NCBI GenBank assembly: GCA_016763595.1
Contig: JAESTN010000268.1
Coordinates: 1 to 9,414 of the forward strand
Source: Flavobacteriaceae bacterium
GTDB lineage: Bacteria > Bacteroidota > Bacteroidia > Flavobacteriales > Flavobacteriaceae
DNA length: 9,414 nt
Direction of reading: 5' to 3'
The notes under the pieces are model-generated. The model worked only from the letters and a program-made list of their open reading frames with translations, was not told the origin of the DNA and made no database searches. Of the stretch, positions 1 to 7,281 are shown piece by piece (positions within the stretch are counted from its first letter, which is position 1; each line of letters begins with the position of its first letter). Position numbers and translations under genes: made by a program.

Positions 1-44
1 CCAAAAGTCTTTCTATTTGAGAAAAAGCCTGTGCATAATTTTGA

Positions 45-620
45 TTAAATAGTATCTAATTTTTTTCGATTCCCCTTCTTTTTAAAAAGCGTTGGTGTCA
101 TTCCTGTTATTTGTTTAAATTGTCTAGAAAGGTGCTGAGGACTACTGTAATTTAGATCGTACGATATTTGACTCAGCGTTAATTCATTGTAAATCAAGAG
201 CTCTTTTGCTCGTTCAATTCGTTGCTCTATCGCATAATGCTCAATGGTATTGCCTACAATTTCTGAAAATAATTTACTCAAACTTGAATATTCCATTCCT
301 AGCTCAGAAGCCAAAAACTTTGAAAAATTCTGAGTACCTTTTATTCCTTTTTTATAATGAATGTCAGTAATTATTAATGCTTTCACTTGATTAATTACCT
401 TCGCTTCTTTGTCCTCAACCAATTCAAAACCTTCTGCATTTAAAATTTCAATAAGAAGCGGTTTCTTATTTTCTGAAAGGGCTTCACTTCGAAAAATTTT
501 CCCCAAATCAACATGAACAAAATCAATCTTGTTTTTTAACAGCACTTCTCTAACCACCTTAATACAGCGATTACAAACCATGTTTTTTACAGCGATTTCA
601 ATAGTATTCTGTTTCATCAT
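45..620 (-). CDS. AraC-family transcriptional regulator with N-terminal CxxC heavy-metal-like domain
   Basis: This is a 191-residue protein, probably a cytosolic DNA-binding regulator of the metal-export operon it ends. Residues 6-72 resemble a small HMA-like ferredoxin fold, with MVCNRC (Cys16, Cys19) at the usual metal-loop position. Residues about 85-185 form an AraC-type double helix-turn-helix, ending in the typical signature QISYDLNYSSPQHLSRQFKQ followed by GMTP. There is no AraC cupin-type sensor domain, so the N-terminal domain is the likely ligand sensor; Cu(I) is inferred. The start codon directly follows the TAA of the Haem_bd gene (TAAATGATG), so the two are probably co-translated; the second ATG, one codon on, is equally possible. 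Autoregulation as the last gene of the operon is an inference. The AraC call is firm; the metal ligand is a guess. Confidence 0.9.
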   Translation of the reverse strand: MMKQNTIEIAVKNMVCNRCIKVVREVLLKNKIDFVHVDLGKIFRSEALSENKKPLLIEILNAEGFELVEDKEAKVINQVKALIITDIHYKKGIKGTQNFSKFLASELGMEYSSLSKLFSEIVGNTIEHYAIEQRIERAKELLIYNELTLSQISYDLNYSSPQHLSRQFKQITGMTPTLFKKKGNRKKLDTI

Positions 621-1073
621 TTATAGACTATCTCTTAATGTATCTATCCATTTAATTACCATCTCTTTTTTACTTTCTGACAGTTTAGCATCACCATGAA
701 TAAAGGTGTAAGAAGAAAGCGGCATCTTATCCTTTTTAATTTGGCTACTAATAGATTTCAACTTGCTTTTCTTTCTTCTACTTGAATAGTTTTCCCACTC
801 GTTAAAATTCAATTCAGACTTTCCTTCTTCAATATGATTCTCTAAAAACCATGCTACTGGCTGTACTTTATTATACCATGGGTATTGTGTATTATTACTA
901 TGGCAATCATAACACGAAGTCTTCAAAATAGTACTTACTTCTGTTGGCACATCATATATTTTCATAAAATCAGTCATAGGTATCATACCTATTTGGTTCC
1001 TTTTTGTGGGAATAAACTGCATCCCCACAAAAAGCACCAATAAAACCAATGCTATGATTTTTAGTCTTTTCAA
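621..1073 (-). CDS. Haem_bd-family membrane-anchored protein (CxxCH)
   Basis: This 150-residue protein has an N-terminal hydrophobic segment (about residues 5-20) that should act as an uncleaved anchor or signal peptide and place the rest in the periplasm. The motif SCYDCHSN (Cys54, Cys57, His58), followed by a YPWY segment, is the c-type haem attachment site typical of the Haem_bd family. A later MPLSSY segment (Met117) could supply a distal ligand. The predicted start is TTG at 1073, one base after the DUF3347 stop (TAA-A-TTG). The next in-frame Met (residue 18) would remove the membrane segment, so TTG with translational coupling is preferred. Family members are common beside DUF3347 and CusA genes in Flavobacteriia. 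The biochemical role is unknown; a redox or haem role linked to metal stress is inferred. Confidence 0.85.
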   Translation of the reverse strand: MKRLKIIALVLLVLFVGMQFIPTKRNQIGMIPMTDFMKIYDVPTEVSTILKTSCYDCHSNNTQYPWYNKVQPVAWFLENHIEEGKSELNFNEWENYSSRRKKSKLKSISSQIKKDKMPLSSYTFIHGDAKLSESKKEMVIKWIDTLRDSL

Positions 1074-1074
1074 T

Positions 1075-1705
1075 TTAGTTTATTTGTTTTTTAACACTCC
1101 CACATTTCATCATTTTAGCTCCGAAATATGGGTTTTTTATATTTTCTACTTCACTTAACCAATAGGCTCCTTTATTGTTATTTGCCATTGGACAAAAATC
1201 TTGGTATAGTGTTTTTTCTGTTCCAAGTAATGTTATTAAATCAGAAATATCTGCGCTTAATACTTCAAAATGCCCTCTTTGATGATCGATTGACCTTTTT
1301 ACAATATGCTCAGATTGCTCTTTTGCACTTTCTAGTATTTCCATGTATTCTTTATGAGTCTCCCCTGACAATGTACTCATATCAAATTTAGCAAAAGCAG
1401 CAAGTAATGCCGTTGCTCCCTTAGCAGCAGCACCTTTATCATCAGCTACCAACCCGTTTTTTATTTGAATATACCCATTTATAATTGGTGAAGTAGCCGC
1501 ATTTTTTTTGATAGTTTATCACGTTCGTTTCTGTATCTTTTTTTGAAGTACTATCGTGATTCATGGTTGAGTGCATCTCTTTTTTCATTTCAGAATGATG
1601 TCCATCGTTGTTATTATGCTCTTTTTTGTTGTCTTTACAAGACATAATTGTTAGGCTTACTAATATGATTGCTAAAACTCCTAAGTTTGTTTTTAATTTA
1701 TTCAT
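1075..1705 (-). pseudogene. DUF3347 metal-binding lipoprotein gene, frameshifted in an A8 run
   Basis: Two reading frames together make one DUF3347 protein. The first (from ATG at 1705) has a lipoprotein signal peptide with lipobox TIMSC (Cys23), then a His/Met-rich linker (residues 30-50) ending in INYQK. The second begins NAATSPIINGYIQIKNG and continues to the conserved C-terminus with FCPMA, GAYWLS, NPYFG and MMKCG, whose Cys, Met and His are likely metal ligands. The span is 631 nt, which is 210 codons plus one base, so a single extra A explains the break; the repaired protein would have about 209 residues. Without repair, translation enters a wrong frame and stops at residue 87, losing the whole DUF3347 domain. 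It could be a real pseudogene, a sequencing error, or a slippage-controlled gene. A periplasmic Cu/Ag-binding role is inferred from residues and neighbours. Confidence 0.85.
1502..1509 (-). repeat. A8 homopolymer at the DUF3347 frameshift
   Basis: The plus strand has eight T in a row (eight A in the coding strand, after TATC). With seven A the frame runs CAA AAA AAT GCG GCT and joins both halves of the DUF3347 protein; with eight it runs CAA AAA AAA TGC and goes out of frame. This is therefore the most economical location of the extra base. Such runs are prone to sequencing error, replication slippage and transcriptional slippage. Confidence 0.8.
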
Positions 1706-1735
1706 TGTTTCTTAAATTTTAAATGATTTGTATAC

Positions 1736-2977
1736 TTAATTGCTTAAATAATTAATAATTGTGGTTTGTTTATAATACGTTTTAATCGATTCTATTTGAT
1801 TGATTTGAAACTTTAATTGTAATTCTTGAATGTCTAATACATCCTTAAAATCAATAGTGCCTGTTTCATAACTTCTAATCAAAATTTCTTCAGCGTCATT
1901 CGCTTGTTGCAAATTTTTAGCTTGTGTGTTGTAACTTATTCTTGAAGAAGAACGGTTGTAAATAGCTTTATCTAATAGTGCTTGTAAACTGTTGAACCGA
2001 TCTTGTTTTTGAAAAATTATTTCTTGTTGTTTTAGTTTATTTTGTTTCGTTTTTGATTTGTATTTCTTATTAAAAATAGGAATAGAGAAAGACACCATTG
2101 GCATTACAATATCTTTTCCGTTATCCCCAAAATTCATATTAGGTCGCTCAGAAACAGCGACATAATCTAATCCAAAGCCAAACATTGGACCGCTTTCTTT
2201 TTGATTTAGCAATTCAGATTTCTCCATAGACTGATACAGTTTATCATATCTCGTTAACTCTGGGTGTATCGCTAAATTTTCAGTCGTAATTACATCGTTC
2301 TCTAAAGGAATTTTCAATTCATTAACTACGTTTATTACAATCGATTTCCCTCTATTTAAAAGTTTATTAAATACCGTTTGCTCTGCTAAATACTGTTGTA
2401 ATAAAACTTGCTTTAATTGCTCTAATTCATTTTGACGCATTTGTAATCGCAATACATCTACAGCTGATGCTTTACCAACCTCAACAGCTGATAAAGCCAA
2501 GGTTTCATACGTTTCCAATAATTTAATGTTTTTAACAAAAACCTCTTGTTTTGCTTTATTGGTATATAAATTGTAATATGATTGAGATACAGAAACAATT
2601 AACTTTCTTTTAGCAATCACGATATCTTCATATTTTGCATCTGCCAATGAACTTACATAATTTTCACGCGCTGTTATCGTTCCAAACCAAGGAATCATTT
2701 GTTTTACAGACACCTTAAAACGTTGTGCACCTGTTCGTGTTTCTGGTTCGCTTATAAAATAACCAACCCCAAATTCTGTATTAGGAAGTGTATGAACTTC
2801 ATTAACTTTTTCGGATGCAATCTTGTACTGCAGTTCAAATTTTTGAATTTTCGGATTATTCGCCAATGCTTCTTCAATAAAACTTGTTAATTGCTGGCTC
2901 TGAGCGGATAAAACAAATATTAAAGAGCAAATAACAAAAATTACATTCTTTTTTTTACGTGTGTTTTGTACTTCCAT
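1736..2977 (-). CDS. TolC-family outer-membrane efflux protein (CusC-like)
   Basis: This 413-residue protein should form the trimeric outer-membrane and periplasmic channel for the CusA pump. After a basic N-terminus (RKKK) there is a signal peptide of about 20 hydrophobic residues ending near LSAQSQ; there is no lipobox cysteine, so it is not a lipoprotein as E. coli CusC is. The mature protein has the two-fold helical repeat of the OEP family: the first repeat starts with FIEEALANNPKI, and the second ends with the typical YETGTIDFKDVLDIQELQL segment. The length is normal. Its ATG shares an A with the cusA stop (TAATG), a translational-coupling arrangement that fixes the start. The 30-nt gap on the other side leads directly to the DUF3347 gene, with no adaptor gene between. 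Confidence 0.93.
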   Translation of the reverse strand: MEVQNTRKKKNVIFVICSLIFVLSAQSQQLTSFIEEALANNPKIQKFELQYKIASEKVNEVHTLPNTEFGVGYFISEPETRTGAQRFKVSVKQMIPWFGTITARENYVSSLADAKYEDIVIAKRKLIVSVSQSYYNLYTNKAKQEVFVKNIKLLETYETLALSAVEVGKASAVDVLRLQMRQNELEQLKQVLLQQYLAEQTVFNKLLNRGKSIVINVVNELKIPLENDVITTENLAIHPELTRYDKLYQSMEKSELLNQKESGPMFGFGLDYVAVSERPNMNFGDNGKDIVMPMVSFSIPIFNKKYKSKTKQNKLKQQEIIFQKQDRFNSLQALLDKAIYNRSSSRISYNTQAKNLQQANDAEEILIRSYETGTIDFKDVLDIQELQLKFQINQIESIKTYYKQTTIINYLSN

Positions 2978-5900
2978 TAGGCATCAATTTTAAGTGTATT
3001 CTCTATCTTTTTTTGTTTTGATTTTAAAGACATTTCATTCTTCCAACTATACAAAACTGGCACAATAAAATAAGAGGTGATATCTATAATCATTCCTCCA
3101 AAAATCGGGATTGCCATTGGTATCATAATATCACTTCCTCTTCCTGTGGATGTTAATACAGGTAATAACGCCAGAATTGTAGTAACAGTTGTCATTAAAC
3201 AAGGTCGTATACGTTTACTTGCAGCTTCTAGTGTTGCTTCTCGAATGGTTTTTTTATCCGTTGGTTTCTTTTTATCAAAAACTTGTTTAAGATAGGTTGC
3301 CATTACCACTCCATCATCCGTAGCGATTCCAAATAAAGCAATAAAACCGACCCAAACAGCAACACTCAAATTAATGGTCTTCATGTTAAAGAGGTCCCTT
3401 AAATTTTCTCCAAAAAAGTTAAAATTTAAAAACCACTCTTGTCCGTACAACCATATCATTATAAATCCTCCTGCAAATGCCACGGTAATTCCTGAGAAAA
3501 TCATTAATGAAGTGGCTATTGAACGGAATTCAAAATAAAGGATCATAAAAATAATAAACAAAGCTAATGGTACTACCATAGCCAATGTTTTCTCTGCTCG
3601 TAATTGATTTTCGTAAGTTCCAGTGAATTTGTAATTAATTCCTTTTGGCACTACTAAAGTTCCTTCATCTATCTTTTTCTGAATTAATGCTTGCGCATTC
3701 TCCACTACATTTACTTCTGCAAAGCCATCTAACTTATCGAACAGCACATACCCTACCAAAAAGGTATCTTCACTTTTAATAACTTGTGGACCTTGTTCGT
3801 AACGAATAGTAGCTAATTCACTTAAAGGTACAGGACTTCCATTTTCAACAGGAATGTAAATATTTTTTAAATCGGTTGGATTCCCTCTTAATTCTCTTGG
3901 ATAACGTACACGTATCCCATAACGCTCTCGCCCTTCTACAGTTTGCGTAATTTGAACACCGCCAACAGCTACTTTTAATACATTCTGTACATCTGCAACC
4001 GAAATACCATAACGTGCTATTTTTTCTCTATCTATATCTATTAGTAGATAAGGTTTCCCTACAATTCTGTCTGCAAAAACAGCTTCAACTTTAACTCCTT
4101 CTGCTTCTTTTAAAATACCTTCTAATTGCACACCAAAAGCTTCAATCTGTTTTAAATCTTGCCCCTTCACCTTAATTCCCATTGGTGCTCGCATACCTGT
4201 TTGCAACATTACCAAACGTGTTTCAATTGGTTGTAATTTTGGTGCAGAGGTAACTCCTGGTAGTTTGGTCACTCTTACAATTTCGTTCCAAATATCATCA
4301 GGGTTTTTTATTTCTGGTCGCCAGTTACGATAGAATTCTCCATTGTTATCTTCTATTAATTGCTGACCATTTATTTCAGGATTTAGGGTTGCATTTTTAT
4401 CTGTATTATTCGGGTTTTCGATAAACTCACCATCTTTTAGCTCAAACAACCCTTTATCATTTACTTTATAACGTTGCCGTTTTCCACGAACATTCAGCAT
4501 ATATTCTGATTTATACTGAATCATGTTTTCATACATCGATAAAGGAGCAGGATCTAAAGCAGATTCTGTTCTTCCTGCTTTACCAACCACTGTTTTAATT
4601 TCAGGAATACTTGCTACAGCCATATCTAATTGCTGTAATACACGTTTGTTTTCTTCAACTCCCGAATGTGGCATTGATGTTGGCATCAACAAGAAAGAAC
4701 CTTCATTTAAAGAAGGCATAAACTCTTTTCCTGTGTTTTTCATAATATAAAACCCAAAAATCACTATAGATACAGGAATGGTAAAAAACAATAGTTTGTT
4801 TTGTAATGCCCATTTTAAAATTCGTGTGTAATAATTTTGAAATATGGTAAAAACCCCCAATAGACCAAAACAAATAATTGAAACAAAAATAAGATTCAAA
4901 AAAACACTCTTATCAACACCTAAAGGTCTCCAATAGGTTCCCAAAAGAAATACAATAGCTGCAACAGAAATAACAATATTAATAACGTTTTTGGATAGTG
5001 AAAATTTAAAAAAGGAAATTTCAACTTGAAAAGATTCTTGTTTTATTAAAGAGGTAACTCCAAATCCTATCAATACCAAACCAAGCCAATTTCCATATAA
5101 AACAACGGCAATACCCGCGATTAGTAAAAGTCCACTAATTATATATTTTGTTACTTGTCTAGTACTTCTCTTTTTAAAAATAAAGGCAGCGAAAGGTGGA
5201 ATTAAAAACAACGCAATTATTAAAGCTGCTGTTAAAGCAAACGTTTTTGTAAATGCCAATGGCCTAAATAATTTTCCTTCGGCTCCAATCATTGTAAATA
5301 CAGGAACAAAACTTATAATAGTGGTCATTACCGCTGTTAAAATGGCTCCTGAAACTTCTGAAGTTGCATTATAGACAACGGTGTCTACAGGTAAATTTTC
5401 TGTGTCTTCGTCTAAATGCCGAATGATGTTCTCTGAGAGAATAACCCCAACATCTACCATGGTTCCAATAGCAATGGCGATCCCCGATAAGGCTACAATA
5501 TTTGCATCGACATTAAAAATTTTCATGGCTACAAAAACCATCAATACTGCTACAGGTAATAAGCCTGAGATTAACACAGAAGCTTTTAAGTTAAATACCA
5601 TTACAATAATTACTAAAATGGTAATTAAAATTTCTAAAGTCAGGGCCTCGCTAAGGGTATCTAATGTTTCGTGTATGAGTTCTGTTCTGTCATAAAAAGG
5701 CACGATTGTTACTTGAGAAATGCGACCATCTGGCAATACTTTAGAAGGCAATCCTGAACTTAATTCTGCTATCTGTTTTTTTACATTTGTAATAACCTCC
5801 ATCGGGTTTGCTCCGTATCTAGCCACTACAACACCTCCAACAACTTCTGCTCCTTCTTTATCTAAAATACCTCTTCGCGCAGCTGGGCCCAAAGACACTT

Positions 5901-6741
5901 TAGCGATGTCTTTAATTTTTATCGCTGTAAAATCTTCTGATTTGACTACTGCATTTTCTATATCTTCAATAGATTTCACATAGCCCAAACCACGTACTAA
6001 ATACTCTACTTTATTTATTTCTAAAGTCTGTGCACCAATATCTGTATTACTTTCTTTAACTGCTTTTACTATCTGATTTAAGTTAATATTATATTGACGC
6101 ATTAATTCTGGATTTACATCAATTTGATATTCTTGAACATAACCACCAATAGATGCAACTTCTGAAACACCGCTTGCAGAGGATAGTGCATATTTTACAT
6201 AATAATCTTGAATACTTCGTAATTCGTGTAAATCCCAACCACCAGTCACATTACCATTTTCATCACGTCCTTCGAGTGTATACCAAAATATTTGCCCTAA
6301 CCCCGTAGCGTCAGGACCTAGAGCAGGATTTACCCCTGCTGGTAATAAACCACTTGGTAAGGAATTTAATTTTTCAAGGATGCGACTTCGACTCCAGTAA
6401 AACTCAATGTCTTCTTCAAAAATAATATAGATACTTGAAAAGCCAAACATCGATGAACTTCGAATGGTTTTAACCCCTGGAATCCCTAATAATGATGTCG
6501 TTAAAGGATAGGTGATTTGATCTTCGATATCTTGTGGAGATCTCCCATCCCATTTGGTAAAAACAATTTGTTGATTTTCTCCAATATCTGGAATAGCATC
6601 AACAGCTACAGGATTACTTGGTAAAAAACCAGTATCCCAATTAAATGGTGCGTTTACGGTTCCCCATCCTATAAAAAGAACGAGTAATAATACGGCTATG
6701 AGTTTGTTTTCTATTAGAAATTTGATGCTTTTATTTAGCAT
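2977..6741 (-). CDS. cusA: CusA/CzcA-family heavy-metal RND efflux pump
   Basis: This 1254-residue inner-membrane proton/metal antiporter shows the RND plan: TM1 (about 13-33), a first periplasmic domain, TM2-6 (about 370-525), a second periplasmic domain (about 665-1050) and TM8-12. The TM4 motif AIAIGTMVDVGVILSEN (Asp430) matches the HME4 (Cu/Ag, CusA) type better than the CzcA type. TM10 carries GIATDDGVV where E. coli CusA, as recalled, has GVAAEFGVV. It is about 200 residues longer than E. coli CusA, through extra hydrophobic segments around 531-636 and a hydrophilic periplasmic insert around 748-817; long forms are usual in Bacteroidota. ATG at 6741 is chosen because the upstream TTG at 6768 lies inside the -7 promoter box. 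Metal choice, probably Cu(I)/Ag(I), is inferred from motif and neighbours. Confidence 0.93.
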   Translation of the reverse strand: MLNKSIKFLIENKLIAVLLLVLFIGWGTVNAPFNWDTGFLPSNPVAVDAIPDIGENQQIVFTKWDGRSPQDIEDQITYPLTTSLLGIPGVKTIRSSSMFGFSSIYIIFEEDIEFYWSRSRILEKLNSLPSGLLPAGVNPALGPDATGLGQIFWYTLEGRDENGNVTGGWDLHELRSIQDYYVKYALSSASGVSEVASIGGYVQEYQIDVNPELMRQYNINLNQIVKAVKESNTDIGAQTLEINKVEYLVRGLGYVKSIEDIENAVVKSEDFTAIKIKDIAKVSLGPAARRGILDKEGAEVVGGVVVARYGANPMEVITNVKKQIAELSSGLPSKVLPDGRISQVTIVPFYDRTELIHETLDTLSEALTLEILITILVIIVMVFNLKASVLISGLLPVAVLMVFVAMKIFNVDANIVALSGIAIAIGTMVDVGVILSENIIRHLDEDTENLPVDTVVYNATSEVSGAILTAVMTTIISFVPVFTMIGAEGKLFRPLAFTKTFALTAALIIALFLIPPFAAFIFKKRSTRQVTKYIISGLLLIAGIAVVLYGNWLGLVLIGFGVTSLIKQESFQVEISFFKFSLSKNVINIVISVAAIVFLLGTYWRPLGVDKSVFLNLIFVSIICFGLLGVFTIFQNYYTRILKWALQNKLLFFTIPVSIVIFGFYIMKNTGKEFMPSLNEGSFLLMPTSMPHSGVEENKRVLQQLDMAVASIPEIKTVVGKAGRTESALDPAPLSMYENMIQYKSEYMLNVRGKRQRYKVNDKGLFELKDGEFIENPNNTDKNATLNPEINGQQLIEDNNGEFYRNWRPEIKNPDDIWNEIVRVTKLPGVTSAPKLQPIETRLVMLQTGMRAPMGIKVKGQDLKQIEAFGVQLEGILKEAEGVKVEAVFADRIVGKPYLLIDIDREKIARYGISVADVQNVLKVAVGGVQITQTVEGRERYGIRVRYPRELRGNPTDLKNIYIPVENGSPVPLSELATIRYEQGPQVIKSEDTFLVGYVLFDKLDGFAEVNVVENAQALIQKKIDEGTLVVPKGINYKFTGTYENQLRAEKTLAMVVPLALFIIFMILYFEFRSIATSLMIFSGITVAFAGGFIMIWLYGQEWFLNFNFFGENLRDLFNMKTINLSVAVWVGFIALFGIATDDGVVMATYLKQVFDKKKPTDKKTIREATLEAASKRIRPCLMTTVTTILALLPVLTSTGRGSDIMIPMAIPIFGGMIIDITSYFIVPVLYSWKNEMSLKSKQKKIENTLKIDA

Positions 6742-6765
6742 TAGTTTGATTATTAAATAATTAGA

Positions 6766-6796
6766 CAAAGATATTTAAGAAAATACCGAACACAAA
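6766..6796 (-). promoter_or_regulatory. Bacteroidota-type promoter of cusA
   Basis: Reading the minus strand, TTTG (6796-6793) is followed after exactly 19 nt by TATCTTTG (6773-6766), a full match to the Bacteroidota -33/-7 consensus TTTG-N19-TAnnTTTG. Transcription should start near 6760, leaving an AT-rich leader of about 20 nt with no Shine-Dalgarno sequence before the ATG at 6741. This lets cusA and the downstream genes be expressed separately from HYC_CC_PP. Confidence 0.7.
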
Positions 6797-6801
6797 AAAT
6801 C

Positions 6802-6827
6802 ATCCTAATAATATTAAATTATAGGAT
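6802..6827 (-). terminator. Hairpin with T-tract between HYC_CC_PP and cusA
   Basis: The arms at 6802-6812 (ATCCTAATAAT) and 6818-6827 (ATTATAGGAT) pair over 10 bp with one bulged A around a 5-nt loop. On the minus strand the stem is followed by GA and six T (6799-6794), the layout of an intrinsic terminator for the HYC_CC_PP transcript. The stem is AT-rich and so weak. The same T-tract forms part of the cusA -33 box, so the repeat could instead be, or also be, an operator for cusA. Confidence 0.5.
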
Positions 6828-6848
6828 AAACAGTCTATTATATAAAAA

Positions 6849-7268
6849 TCAAATTAAAAAAGCTTCGTCTAAGACTTGGATGTCTTTAACGAGAATGGGT
6901 GGGATATACTCTTTATATGATACTACCGAACTTTCTTTAGTAGAAAATAACGCACTGTAAGTGTATAAAAAAGTAGTTATGAAAAGTTGTTGTTGAAAAG
7001 CAATCTGTTTACCATTTTGATGTACTTCATCTTGTCCATCAACAAGTGTAATTACATCATTACAACAGTTATCCATTATAATATCTGTATCATTAGAATT
7101 AGACATCCCCATGCCTTCCATCATACAGGTATCTGCTTTTACAAATAAAGAGGTATCGACCAAACTACCACCACAATAATGCTCATTTATAGTAAAAGAC
7201 ATTGTAGATGCCATTACAAAAAAGGCCAAACAAATGGCTGTGATATTTTTTAATACTCCTTTAATCAT
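6849..7268 (-). CDS. HYC_CC_PP family small secreted cysteine-rich protein
   Basis: This 139-residue protein has an N-terminal signal or anchor segment (about residues 8-25). It carries the three signatures that name the family: HYC in EHYCGG (residues 30-32), CC in DNCCND (68-69) and PP in YIPPIL (123-124). A further Cys48 precedes a Met-rich stretch (MMEGMGM). Cys, His and Met in this pattern suggest a cell-envelope metal-binding or redox role, but no function is established as far as I know. A second hydrophobic stretch (about 93-109) could be a membrane segment. It sits just upstream of cusA, a position common for this family in Flavobacteriia, but has its own promoter and probably its own terminator. 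The next internal Met (19) would destroy the signal segment, which supports the ATG at 7268. Confidence 0.85.
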   Translation of the reverse strand: MIKGVLKNITAICLAFFVMASTMSFTINEHYCGGSLVDTSLFVKADTCMMEGMGMSNSNDTDIIMDNCCNDVITLVDGQDEVHQNGKQIAFQQQLFITTFLYTYSALFSTKESSVVSYKEYIPPILVKDIQVLDEAFLI

Positions 7269-7273
7269 TTCTA

Positions 7274-7281
7274 CAAAAGTA
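7274..7281 (-). promoter_or_regulatory. -7 box of the HYC_CC_PP promoter
   Basis: The minus strand reads TACTTTTG, a perfect TAnnTTTG -7 element, only 5 nt before the ATG at 7268. Transcription from this box would begin at or very near the start codon, giving a leaderless or nearly leaderless mRNA. No clear TTG-type -33 box lies at the expected distance, so activator dependence is possible. The box sits inside the short palindrome CTACTTTTGTAG (7271-7282). Confidence 0.5.

Noticed and set aside
1..48. Plus-strand frame ending in KKPVHNFD at TAA 46-48, possibly the 3' end of a convergent gene
   Set aside because: It looks protein-like but only 15 codons are visible, with no recognisable motif; the sequence left of the window is needed.
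1075..1452. Independent small gene starting at TTG 1452
   Set aside because: The frame continues upstream to the A8 run with conserved DUF3347 sequence (NAATSPIINGYIQIKNG), so it is the second half of the frameshifted gene.
5381..5695. Plus-strand open frame of 104 codons opposite cusA
   Set aside because: It is antisense to strongly conserved RND transmembrane sequence, has no recognisable domain, and reflects the codon use of cusA; the other antisense frames in cusA, tolC, DUF3347 and methyltransferase genes are rejected likewise.
6742..6768. Upstream in-frame TTG start of CusA at 6768, adding nine residues
   Set aside because: The TTG is part of the -7 promoter box (6773-6766), so it would not be transcribed from that promoter; ATG at 6741 starts right at the first membrane segment.
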